Origin: Motiliproteus sp965230185 | GTDB taxonomy: Bacteria; Pseudomonadota; Gammaproteobacteria; Pseudomonadales; Balneatricaceae | Length of the DNA: 64,000 bases | Direction of reading: 5' to 3' | NCBI GenBank assembly: GCA_965230185.1 | Contig: OZ245995.1 | Coordinates: 992,001 to 1,056,000 of the forward strand | Shown: piece by piece, positions 51,875 to 60,352 of the stretch | Numbering within the stretch: position 1 is the stretch's first letter | How the letters are laid out: the number at the start of each line of letters is the position of its first letter | Position numbers and translations under genes: made by a program | The notes under the pieces: model-generated | Told to the model about the DNA's origin: nothing | The model's database searches: none | Seen by the model: only the letters and a program-made list of their open reading frames with translations

Positions 51875-54442
51875 ATGGCGAAGTTTCCCGAAAAAGCGAA
51901 AGTGGTGATTATTGGTCAGGGTGGTATCGTCGGTGCGTCCGTCGCCCATCACCTGATAGAAAGGGGCTGGGACGGTATTGTTGGTATCGACAAGTCCGCC
52001 ATTCCGACGGATATCGGTTCTACCGCTCATGCATCTGATTTCTGCTTCAACACCATGCATGATCAGATGACTATCTTCACGACGAAGTACAGCATCGATT
52101 TCTTCGAAAAGATGGGCCGCTATGAACGGATCGGTGGCCTTGAAGTGGCCCGGGTCGGTGATGACGAGCGTATGGAAGAATTGAAGCGCCGGGTCTCTTC
52201 CGGTAAAGCGTTCGGTAACCGTGTCCATATGATCAGCACCGCCGAGGCCAAGGAAAAGTTTCCACTGCTTGAAGAAAGCGTCATTCAGGGGGCGCTGTGG
52301 GATCCCGATGCCGGCCTGGTTATCCCTCGCTCGCAGACCGTGTCCGGTGAGATGGTCGAACAGGCCGTTGAAACCGGAAAACTGCAGGCATTCGCCAATA
52401 CCTCCTGTACCGGCCTGAAGATCGAAGACGGTCGTATCAAAGGGGTTGAGACCACCCGTGGTTATATCGAAGCGGATCATGTGGTGGTTTGTGCCGGCCT
52501 GTGGGGACGCCTGATCGCAGAAATGGCCGGTGAAGATCTGCCGATCATGCCGGTGGACCACCCGCTGACGTTCTTCAAGCCCTTTGACGAGTTCGCCGAT
52601 ACCAGGAAAGAGATCGGTTATCCGCTGCTGCGTGATCAGGGTAACTCAGCGTATCTGCGTGATACCGGTGATCCGAAAACTTCCGAAGGCGGCCAGCTGG
52701 AATGGGGGTACTACGAAGAGAACGAGCCGCGACTGTGCCACCCGAAAGATATTCTCGAAAAAGAAGTGGCCCGACTGTCACCGTCACAGCGCGATCTGGA
52801 CCTGGAGGAGGTTATCGATCCGCTGGAGCGTGCCATTGAGCTGACGCCCATTCTGGGTGAACTGGGGTATGACGAAAAGTACTCCTTTAACGGTCTGTTG
52901 CAGGTGACCACAGACGGCGGCTCCTCGATTGGTGAGTCCGCCAATGTCCGTGGCCTGTGGTATGCCGAAGCCGTCTGGGTTAAGGATGGGCCTGGAGTCG
53001 GTAAGATCGTGGCGGACTGGATGACCGACGGCATTACCGAATTCGATCATTCCAGTATCGATGTCGCACGTCATTATCCGTTCCAGATGGAGAAGCAGTA
53101 CATCCATGACCGCTGCTATGAATCCGCCTTCAAGATTTACAATCCGCCGGTCCATAATCGCGAACCCTTCAGCAAAGGGCGTGACCTGCACCGCAGTCCG
53201 TTCTGGGAGCGGGAGAAGGAGCTGGGTGGCTACTTCATGGAAGCGGCCGGCTGGGAGCGGGCCCACGGCTATGCCAGCAACGAGCACCTGCTGGAGGAGT
53301 ATGGTGATCGCATCCCACACAGGGAAGCGGAATGGGACAACCGTCACTTCTGGCGGGTCTCCAATGCCGAGCATCTGAAACTCTCCGAAGATGTGGGCAT
53401 GGTCAACCTGTGCCACTTCGCCATCTATGATGTCACCGGTGATGACGCCGCTGACCTGATGGAATATCTCTGCGTTGCCAGGGTGGCCGGGGATACGCCG
53501 GTTGGCAAAGGGGTCTATACCCACTTCCTTGACGCCGAAGCCGGTGTCCGTGCCGACCTGACAGTACTGCGTCTGGGCGATAGCCACTTCCGGGTGATCG
53601 ACGGCGGCGATGCCGGTAACCGTGACTTCGTGTGGATGAAGCGCATGGCGGAAGATAAAGGCTTCAGCCAGGTGAAGATCGAAGATCGCCGTACCGACTT
53701 CGGCTGCATCGGCCTGTGGGGCCCCAATGCACGTACCACTTTGCAGAAGGTGGTGGATGATCCCGAAGCCCTGACCAACGAAAACTTCCCGTTTGCAGCG
53801 GTCAGGGACATCACCGTCAATGGCGTCACCATCTCCGCCTTCCGGATCTCCTATGTGGGCGAACAGGGCTGGGAACTGCACTTCGACCTGGATGATGGTC
53901 TTGCGGTATGGGATGCCCTCTACGCCCGGGGCGTGACACCGATCGGCATCGAAACCTATGCCAACAGTCGTCGTCTGGAGAAGAGTCTGCGTCTGCAGAA
54001 CGCAGACCTGCTGACCGAATACAACCTGGTGGAAGCCGGCCTGGAGCGCCGGGTGGTTAAAGCGGCGGATTTCTACGGTAAGGAGGCCTATATCGGCTTG
54101 CGTGCGCGGGAGCATCAACCGGCTTACCTCTGCACCCTGACCATGGTGGACAATACCGATTCGAACGGTGTCGCCCGCTATCCGGTGGGCATCTGCCCGA
54201 TTATCGATCCGGAGACCGGCGAAACCCTGATCGACTCCCGGGGCCGTCGCTCCTATACCACCAGTATCTGCTACGGCCCCAGTGTCGGGAAGAACATCGC
54301 GCTGGGCTACCTGCCTTACGAATACTGTCAGGTCGGCCGGGAACTGCAGATCGACTACTTCGATGAATCCTATAAGGTGAAGGTAGAAACCATTGGTTGT
54401 GTCGGCCTGTACGATCCTGAAAATCTGAAGCCTAAATCATAA
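51875..54442 (+). CDS. FAD-dependent oxidoreductase / aminomethyltransferase (dimethylglycine dehydrogenase-like)
   Basis: An 855-residue two-domain enzyme from the ATG at 51875, six bases after GGAGG. The N-terminal DAO-type FAD domain (about 1-385) starts VVIIGQGGIVGASVAHHLIE. A histidine in GSTAHASDF (His52) sits where dimethylglycine and sarcosine dehydrogenases attach FAD covalently. A short FAO_M-like segment leads to a GcvT folate-binding domain (about 440-740, with GVYTHFLDAEAGVRADLTVL, SYVGEQGWELHF) and GcvT C-terminal barrel (about 745-855). The family oxidatively demethylates N-methyl compounds and passes formaldehyde to tetrahydrofolate. The substrate here is open: dimethylglycine, sarcosine, and other methylated amines are candidates. 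Confidence 0.88.
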   Translation: MAKFPEKAKVVIIGQGGIVGASVAHHLIERGWDGIVGIDKSAIPTDIGSTAHASDFCFNTMHDQMTIFTTKYSIDFFEKMGRYERIGGLEVARVGDDERMEELKRRVSSGKAFGNRVHMISTAEAKEKFPLLEESVIQGALWDPDAGLVIPRSQTVSGEMVEQAVETGKLQAFANTSCTGLKIEDGRIKGVETTRGYIEADHVVVCAGLWGRLIAEMAGEDLPIMPVDHPLTFFKPFDEFADTRKEIGYPLLRDQGNSAYLRDTGDPKTSEGGQLEWGYYEENEPRLCHPKDILEKEVARLSPSQRDLDLEEVIDPLERAIELTPILGELGYDEKYSFNGLLQVTTDGGSSIGESANVRGLWYAEAVWVKDGPGVGKIVADWMTDGITEFDHSSIDVARHYPFQMEKQYIHDRCYESAFKIYNPPVHNREPFSKGRDLHRSPFWEREKELGGYFMEAAGWERAHGYASNEHLLEEYGDRIPHREAEWDNRHFWRVSNAEHLKLSEDVGMVNLCHFAIYDVTGDDAADLMEYLCVARVAGDTPVGKGVYTHFLDAEAGVRADLTVLRLGDSHFRVIDGGDAGNRDFVWMKRMAEDKGFSQVKIEDRRTDFGCIGLWGPNARTTLQKVVDDPEALTNENFPFAAVRDITVNGVTISAFRISYVGEQGWELHFDLDDGLAVWDALYARGVTPIGIETYANSRRLEKSLRLQNADLLTEYNLVEAGLERRVVKAADFYGKEAYIGLRAREHQPAYLCTLTMVDNTDSNGVARYPVGICPIIDPETGETLIDSRGRRSYTTSICYGPSVGKNIALGYLPYEYCQVGRELQIDYFDESYKVKVETIGCVGLYDPENLKPKS

Positions 54443-54452
54443 TATGGCGTCC

Positions 54453-54485
54453 CCGGACATCTCTGAGTAAATCAGAGATGTCCGG
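54453..54485. terminator. Perfect hairpin between convergent genes, overlapping the stop codon of the GGDEF-EAL gene
   Basis: 14-bp perfect arms CCGGACATCTCTGA and TCAGAGATGTCCGG around GTAAA. It includes the last codons and the TGA of the minus-strand GGDEF-EAL gene. There is no T-run on either side, so its role as a terminator is inferred from position only. Confidence 0.6.
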
Positions 54486-56556
54486 CAGTCAGGGGAATAG
54501 CGGGGTTTCCAAGGTGAGATTCCGCGAATTGTTCCGGCGTCAGCGGACGATCAAAGTAGTAGCCCTGATAAATCTCGCAGCCTCTTTCAGCCAGGCATTT
54601 TAACTGGTCCTCAGTCTCAACGCCTTCTGAAACCACTTCCAGCCGGTACTGTTGTGCCACGCTCAGAATCGTCTCTACGATGGCTGTGTTGTCGGTATCG
54701 ACACAGACATCTCTGATAAAGGCCCGATCTATTTTCAGGCGGCTGACCGGTAATTGTTTCAGATAGGCCAGCGAAGAATAGCCGGTGCCAAAATCGTCAA
54801 GTGAGAAGCGCACACCCAGAGCGCGAAGTTGCTTCATCTTCTGAATCACGCCTTCTGAATCCGTCATCAGCGTAGTCTCGGTCACCTCCAGGTCAAGCTG
54901 GCCAGGATTCATCTGCGTCTCACTCAGCAGACGTTCGACCGTATCGACAAATCCGGCACTGTGAAACTGTCGGGGGCTTACATTAACACCCAGAGTCACT
55001 GAGCGGTCCATACCGGCCGTGAGCCAGCGGCAGTACTCGGCACAGGCGGTTCGCAATACCCATTCTCCGATCTCGCATATCAGGTCAGACTCTTCGGCAA
55101 TGGGAATAAACTGGTCCGGGGATATCAGACCCCGCTGGGGATGGTTCCAGCGGATAAGCGCTTCAACCCCGATCAGCCGGCCCTGTTCATTCACCTGCGG
55201 CTGATACGCCAGCAAAAACTCCGATCCGCTCACGGCTCGTTTCAGCTCCCGTCGCATCATCGAACGCCGTTCCTGTTTAACCTGCATATCCGAGCTGAAG
55301 GTGACGATCTTATTGCGTCCACGGCGTTTGGCATAATAGAGTGCCGTATCTGCCTTTCTGATAATGCCTGAGACATTGCCTTCATTTTCAGGAAACAGAC
55401 ATAAGCCGATACTGACGGTCATCATCAGTCTGTGATCGTCTATCCGAATCTCTCTGGCCAGCTCTTCCGAGATTTTCTGTGCCACCGCCAGGGCTTCTTT
55501 GTGGATATCGCGGTCGCTCTCTGCGACAAGGACGACGAGCTCGTCTCCTCCCATCCTTACCACGGTATCGGTTTCGCGGAGATGTTCCTTTATCCGGGTG
55601 GCAACAACGGTCAGCAGCCGGTCTCCGGTGTTATGGCCAAAGGAATCATTAATATCCTTGAAGTGATCAATATCCAGATACAGCAATGCCCCCTGTCGTC
55701 GGTCGCGGATACAGCGAGCCACTGACATCTCCAGTCTGTCCAGCAGTATTCGACGATTGGGCAGGCCTGTTAAGGCATCGTGAAAGGCCAGGAAGTTCGC
55801 TTTTTCACTGGATTGCAGAAGATCGGACCCCATCCCGTTAAACGAACTGGCCAGACGACCGATTTCATCTTCGCCGGTAACATCGATCTGGTAGTCAAGG
55901 CGCCCCCGCGAAATGGCTTTAAGTCCTCTATCCAGTGCCGCCAGAGGCGTCAGAACAATATGCCGGAGTGACAGGAAACCAAGTGTTATGGTGGCGATAA
56001 TAATGGCGATGTAGCCGTTAATCAGAGCAGACAGAGTGGTTGCAACCTGCTGGTCAACGAGCTCCAGCGAAAAGTCGATCTGAAAGGTACCCAGCCGTCC
56101 TTTGGCAATATGGATGGGGGTGATAATACGGAGAAATCTGCCCTGCCCCCCCTCGATCAGCCGGGTAACCAGAATGTCCTGGTGATAGGACTGGTAGTTT
56201 TCCTGGCTGGAAGCGGTACCGACGCGCCGGCTGTCGCTGGCCACAACGACCGACAGCTGTTCCTTCGTAGCGATGTTTATGTCGATAGCGAGGATGTCAG
56301 GCTCAAGCCACAGATGCCGCTGGATCTTTTCAAACAGAGCGTTGCTGTTTTCAGTCTCCTGCAGGGACTGGATGCTGGCATCAAGCAACCGTGCCGTGGT
56401 GAGTGCTTTTTCGAGATGGGCGCTCTCCAGCGCGCTTTGAACCTGATTAACTGCATGGTAGCCAACCAGCGGCACCACAACCAGAATGGCACTGATAATT
56501 GCCCCCAGTATTTTAAGGGGAAGACTGCGTTTTATCAGCGCCGCTATGGTTCTCAC
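54472..56556 (-). CDS. HAMP-GGDEF-EAL cyclic-di-GMP enzyme
   Basis: A 694-residue inner-membrane protein. Membrane helix about 15-35, periplasmic sensor 36-174, second helix 175-197, HAMP about 198-250, GGDEF domain 255-418 and EAL domain 440-685. The cyclase site reads GGDEL (336-340), with an RETD inhibitory-site motif at 327-330, so product inhibition is possible. The EAL domain looks catalytically complete: EAL 465-467, NVSPRQF, LEVTET, DDFGTGYSS (587 on), Lys608, Glu644 and Gln664. Either or both activities may operate. It begins 18 bases after a solute-binding protein gene, which suggests that this protein is its periplasmic ligand sensor. Confidence 0.93.
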   Translation of the reverse strand: MRTIAALIKRSLPLKILGAIISAILVVVPLVGYHAVNQVQSALESAHLEKALTTARLLDASIQSLQETENSNALFEKIQRHLWLEPDILAIDINIATKEQLSVVVASDSRRVGTASSQENYQSYHQDILVTRLIEGGQGRFLRIITPIHIAKGRLGTFQIDFSLELVDQQVATTLSALINGYIAIIIATITLGFLSLRHIVLTPLAALDRGLKAISRGRLDYQIDVTGEDEIGRLASSFNGMGSDLLQSSEKANFLAFHDALTGLPNRRILLDRLEMSVARCIRDRRQGALLYLDIDHFKDINDSFGHNTGDRLLTVVATRIKEHLRETDTVVRMGGDELVVLVAESDRDIHKEALAVAQKISEELAREIRIDDHRLMMTVSIGLCLFPENEGNVSGIIRKADTALYYAKRRGRNKIVTFSSDMQVKQERRSMMRRELKRAVSGSEFLLAYQPQVNEQGRLIGVEALIRWNHPQRGLISPDQFIPIAEESDLICEIGEWVLRTACAEYCRWLTAGMDRSVTLGVNVSPRQFHSAGFVDTVERLLSETQMNPGQLDLEVTETTLMTDSEGVIQKMKQLRALGVRFSLDDFGTGYSSLAYLKQLPVSRLKIDRAFIRDVCVDTDNTAIVETILSVAQQYRLEVVSEGVETEDQLKCLAERGCEIYQGYYFDRPLTPEQFAESHLGNPAIPLTAGHL

Positions 56557-56574
56557 TGCTGTTTCCGGGAGAGA

Positions 56575-57354
56575 TCAGTCAGTGTATTTTTTCTTAATCT
56601 TATCCAGTGCTCCGCTTCGCTTCAGATTTCTTACGGTCCGGTTTACCTCCCGCATCAGTGCTTCGTCAGTCAGGCGTGCTACGACACCATAGTAAGACTG
56701 TGACAGCGGTTTACCGACGATTTTTACGCCGGCTATGCTGGTGGTAAGAAAATGCACGATGGCCGCGTCAATTTCTCCCGACCGCAGGGCATCGAGTCTC
56801 TTCTCGTTGTTATCAAACAGCTGGATAGCTGTTGATGTTCCTTCGAATTTCTCGCGGGCAAACTTTTCGCCGGTTGTCCCCCTGAGCACCCCGATACGTT
56901 TGTTGTTCAGGTCTTCGACAGAGAAGATATCGTTATTACTCTCCCGTACTCCCAGCGAGAGGCCGACATCCATATAGGGGGTACTGAAGCGCATGCTTTT
57001 CTGCCGCTCGGGGGTGATGGTCACCGCCGAAACCAGCAGATCCACTCTGTTTGATTTCAGCGCTTCAAAGAGATCCGCAAACGGCATTGCGTGAAAGGAG
57101 ACATCCGTTCCCAGGTGTTCCGATATTGCCCTGGCGATATCGACATCGATACCGGCCGGATTTCCGGACTTGTCATAAAATTCCATGACGCCGTAGGGGA
57201 TGTCGAGGCCGATTCGCAGCACTCCCCGTTCGGTCAATGACTCTATGGATTTGTCCGCCGATTCTGCCTGAGCTGAGACACAGATCATGCTGAGCAGCAG
57301 GACCAGGGTGTTGAGTATCCGTTGCGGGCGAAGTACGGAGCACTTAAATATCAT
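56575..57354 (-). CDS. Solitary family 3 solute-binding protein paired with the GGDEF-EAL protein
   Basis: A 259-residue periplasmic protein with a signal peptide at about 1-30 (LVLLLSMICVSAQAESADK). LRIGLDIPYGVMEFYDKSGN, GIDVDIARAISEHLGTDV, LLVSAVTITPERQKSMRFST and the C-lobe GVLRGTTGEKFAREKFEG are amino-acid-type binding-protein segments. No permease or ATPase gene is nearby. The next gene encodes a GGDEF-EAL protein 18 bases away in the same direction, so the binding protein most likely reports ligand to it. The ligand is unknown; an Arg after TTGEK-type position for alpha-carboxylate binding could not be assigned safely. Confidence 0.9.
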   Translation of the reverse strand: MIFKCSVLRPQRILNTLVLLLSMICVSAQAESADKSIESLTERGVLRIGLDIPYGVMEFYDKSGNPAGIDVDIARAISEHLGTDVSFHAMPFADLFEALKSNRVDLLVSAVTITPERQKSMRFSTPYMDVGLSLGVRESNNDIFSVEDLNNKRIGVLRGTTGEKFAREKFEGTSTAIQLFDNNEKRLDALRSGEIDAAIVHFLTTSIAGVKIVGKPLSQSYYGVVARLTDEALMREVNRTVRNLKRSGALDKIKKKYTD

Positions 57355-57809
57355 CTTCAGAATTCCTTTTTAGAATTGTTGTTCAAAAACAACATAGTTC
57401 TTTTCCAGAAAAAGGTAAATTAGATATTTCTTCTGTGCAGTCGGTCAGCTTTGAGAACCTGGTCATCGGGTGGAAGGCTGTTCGACGCATTCTGAGAGAG
57501 GTATCTGCACCATGATCGGCGTTGAATCAGAAAGGATCAGAGAAATTGTTGTCAGCTCCGGCAGGTGCTGAATGGTCGGATCGTCAGTCTGTAACGGTGA
57601 TTATCGCAGCAGATTTCTGTAATGAGGGAGGGACATTTGTAAGGCCCGGAGAACCGCAGGAGCAACAGAACAGGTGATTACTCTGGGGCAGGGGCCATCA
57701 TGGGACAGCAGATGCAGACAATCATTTTGTAATTACTGGACTGAAAGAGTGGATTGTGTGACCGAATATCGCCATTTGTTGAAACTGAAAGCTCACAGAC
57801 CTGTCAGGA
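57355..57809. other. Intergenic region between the two solitary binding-protein genes
   Basis: 455 bases, AT-rich near the left end with a small GTTGTT-CAAA-AACAAC palindrome at about 57379-57397 just upstream of the binding-protein start. No other gene or RNA recognised. Confidence 0.5.
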
Positions 57810-58544
57810 TCAGTTGCTGGCCTGTTGCTGACGAACCGAATCCATCGCCCGTTCCAGTTCTTCCATCAGCTCCTCACCCCGAGCCATATGTCTGGATACC
57901 ACGAAGTAGATATCCTTTTTCTGCACCTGACTGCTGAGGATATCGGAAAAGCCGAGCTCCCTGATGGTCTGGTTACCCGGTTTCAAATAGTCGAGTACGT
58001 AGTCGGCACGCCCGGCTGCCAGTTGCTGAAAGGCATCGGTATGGTCTTCGGCGATCCGAATCTGAATCCCGTTACCCGGTGCCAGCAACTGGTTGAGCAG
58101 ACCGCCGTAGCCGTAACCCCGGATCAACGCCACCCTGCGGTCACGCAGTCCTTTGATATCGGAGACGTCGGGGTGCTGGCTACGGTGAAATGCCAGCAGG
58201 TTCATGCTGTCCATGGGTTTGCGTCCGTAGATGGCTTTGCCTTCGACCATGGGGTGGCGAATGATCATCAGCAGATCCACTTTACCGTGGATCACATTTT
58301 TGAGGGCCTGAGGAACCGGCATAAACTCCGCTTTCCAGCGGTATCCGAGACGCTTCATCACCTGGTTGAGGGTGTCGATCAGCATGCCTTCGGCATTACC
58401 AGCATCGTTCTGACTGTAAAATGGCGGCATATTAAACAGCCCGACCCGGATAGGCGGCTGTTCTGCGGAAGCGGCGATGGAATTAAACAACAGGAGGGTT
58501 ACCAGGGTGAATCTGGCCAGCAGGCTGTGAGAGAGTTTTTTCAT
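57810..58544 (-). CDS. Solitary periplasmic solute-binding protein
   Basis: A 244-residue exported protein. Signal peptide about 1-27 (LARFTLVTLLLFNSIAASA), then IRVGLFNMPPFYSQNDAGNA, EGMLIDTLNQVMKRLGYRW, and LRDRRVALIRGYGYGG. These are family 3 binding-protein features, but the conserved ligand segments are weaker than in transport proteins, so it may be sensory or degenerate. No transporter gene is adjacent. It is divergent from a histidine kinase gene with 191 bases between, which suggests joint regulation or a sensing partnership. Confidence 0.85.
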   Translation of the reverse strand: MKKLSHSLLARFTLVTLLLFNSIAASAEQPPIRVGLFNMPPFYSQNDAGNAEGMLIDTLNQVMKRLGYRWKAEFMPVPQALKNVIHGKVDLLMIIRHPMVEGKAIYGRKPMDSMNLLAFHRSQHPDVSDIKGLRDRRVALIRGYGYGGLLNQLLAPGNGIQIRIAEDHTDAFQQLAAGRADYVLDYLKPGNQTIRELGFSDILSSQVQKKDIYFVVSRHMARGEELMEELERAMDSVRQQQASN

Positions 58545-58735
58545 AGACCTTTAGCTTACCTTTTTCCTTATTGTCTGAGCTAATATTAGAGGATAAGGAA
58601 ACGTTTGTCAGAGTGGTCACAATATCGCTGTCATTCGGGAGCGGTAAGAGAGGTGAGTTTTTCTTCCCCGCCAGAATATTAACAACCCGGTAGTAAGAGA
58701 CGTAGGGATACCAGAAACCATCGTAAGGAGAACAG

Positions 58736-60289
58736 ATGGATTTTATTACCCGGTTGGCTCTTCAGAATCGCCTGCTCCATTTCTTGCTGGTCAGCATCAC
58801 CGTCTGTTTTATCGTTGTCTCCACTTTTCATGCACATTTTTCCAGAGAAGATTATCGCCAGAAACTGAATGCGGAATTGCATAACGTGGCGGATCTGATC
58901 ACCGGTAATATCGGTGGTGCGTTGCTGTACGGTGCTGACTGGGTTGCCGACGAAGTGCTGCAGCGGGGGCTGTCGCGCAACCGCTCCGTACAGCAGGCTG
59001 TGCTGTTTTCCGCAGATGGAACGGCTTACAGCAGCTACAACTCTTCGGTGGCTGAAGCACCGGGGCTACCGGAATTCAGACTCAGCGGCCATTTTGACCG
59101 AGGGGAGTTTCGCGAGTATTACTTTCCGGTATTTGTCGGTGATAATCGGGAAGCTTCCGGTGTGCTCTATCTTCGTGCCGACCTGCAAGTGATTGAAGGG
59201 TTGATGGAGAAATTCTGGCAGACCCAGCTGATTATCCTTTCCGGCATATTGCTGCTGACCTGGGGCATTGGCCATAAACTGCAGCAGGTCATCGGCGAAC
59301 CCTGGCGACAGCAGCAGAAAATGCTGGAAGGAAAGGTTGCGGAACGCACGGCGGAGTTGCAGCAGGCCCATGATCAGCTCAGTAATGAAGTGGCTGAACG
59401 TAAGGCCGTTGAACAGAATCTGCGGCTGGAAAAAGAGCAGCATCTGGAACTGATCTCACAGCTGGAACAGACCCAGAATCAGCTGCTGCAATCCGAGAAA
59501 ATGGCATCGATCGGCCAGCTGGCGGCGGGAGTGGCCCATGAGATCAATAACCCGGTCGGCTTTATCAGTTCCAACCTCAACAGCCTCCGAGGTTATACGG
59601 AGGGCCTGGTTGAGCTGATTCGGGCCTACGAGCGGGCTGATGGGGTGCTTTCTGAGCATCCGGAGTTAGCCGCCTCGATCAACGGCACCCGAGAGCGTGT
59701 GGATTTCAGGTTTCTGGTGGAGGATATCGACGAGCTGCTGCAGGAATCTCAGGATGGTGTCGAGCGGGTCAGGACCATTGTCCGGGACCTGCGCGATTTT
59801 TCCCGTTCCGGAAGCCGGGAGCTGTCGCGTTGTGATCTCTATCAGGGCATCAGGAGCACGCTGAATGTGGCGGCCAATGAGCTGAAATACAAGGCTCGGG
59901 TGGAGACGGAATACGCCGAGTTACCGGAAGTGGTCTGCTGTATTTCACAGATCAATCAGGTATTACTCAATCTGCTGGTCAATGCCGCACAGGCCATCGA
60001 AGAGCAGGGCATCATCTGGCTGCGTACCGGCTACCAGGATGAGCGGGTGTGGATTGAAGTGGAGGATAATGGCCGGGGGATTCCCCGCGAATATGTCAGC
60101 CGGGTATTCGATCCGTTCTTCACCACTAAACCGGTGGGGAAGGGGACCGGTCTGGGACTGTCGCTGTCCTGGGGGATTATCCGGGACCACGGCGGCGAAC
60201 TTGAGGTGGACAGCGAAGAGGGCAGAGGCACCCGGTTCAGGATCTGGTTGCCGGTGGAGGGGCCGCAGGCGCTGATGGCTCAGGCCTGA
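58736..60289 (+). CDS. Membrane histidine kinase without adjacent response regulator
   Basis: A 517-residue sensor kinase. Membrane helices at about 10-32 and 163-180 bracket a small periplasmic domain with the CHASE8-like segment ADLITGNIGGALLYGADWVA and QAVLFSADGTAY. A coiled coil (about 195-255) leads to the dimerisation domain with phospho-acceptor His268 in AAGVAHEINNPVGFIS. The ATP-binding domain has the N box NLLVNAAQA near 412, DNGRGIP at 444-450, FDPFFTTKP and GKGTGLGLS at 468-476. All catalytic motifs are intact. No response regulator gene is within the window. A binding-protein gene is divergent upstream. Confidence 0.93.
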   Translation: MDFITRLALQNRLLHFLLVSITVCFIVVSTFHAHFSREDYRQKLNAELHNVADLITGNIGGALLYGADWVADEVLQRGLSRNRSVQQAVLFSADGTAYSSYNSSVAEAPGLPEFRLSGHFDRGEFREYYFPVFVGDNREASGVLYLRADLQVIEGLMEKFWQTQLIILSGILLLTWGIGHKLQQVIGEPWRQQQKMLEGKVAERTAELQQAHDQLSNEVAERKAVEQNLRLEKEQHLELISQLEQTQNQLLQSEKMASIGQLAAGVAHEINNPVGFISSNLNSLRGYTEGLVELIRAYERADGVLSEHPELAASINGTRERVDFRFLVEDIDELLQESQDGVERVRTIVRDLRDFSRSGSRELSRCDLYQGIRSTLNVAANELKYKARVETEYAELPEVVCCISQINQVLLNLLVNAAQAIEEQGIIWLRTGYQDERVWIEVEDNGRGIPREYVSRVFDPFFTTKPVGKGTGLGLSLSWGIIRDHGGELEVDSEEGRGTRFRIWLPVEGPQALMAQA

Positions 60290-60307
60290 GCCGCTGACAA
60301 AACGGTC

Positions 60308-60336
60308 TGACAGCCCGATCATAGTGATCAGGCTGT
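60308..60336. terminator. Hairpin between convergent histidine kinase and chemoreceptor genes
   Basis: Arms GACAGCC-C-GATCA and TGATC-A-GGCTGTC with a single internal mismatch. There is no T-run, so terminator function is uncertain. Confidence 0.5.
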
Positions 60337-60352
60337 CGGGTTCCGAAGCCCG

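Noticed and set aside
51718..52038. 106-codon frame with a hydrophobic N-terminus overlapping the oxidoreductase start
   Set aside because: Its second half is the oxidoreductase read in the wrong frame, and the start is a TTG without a good ribosome site.
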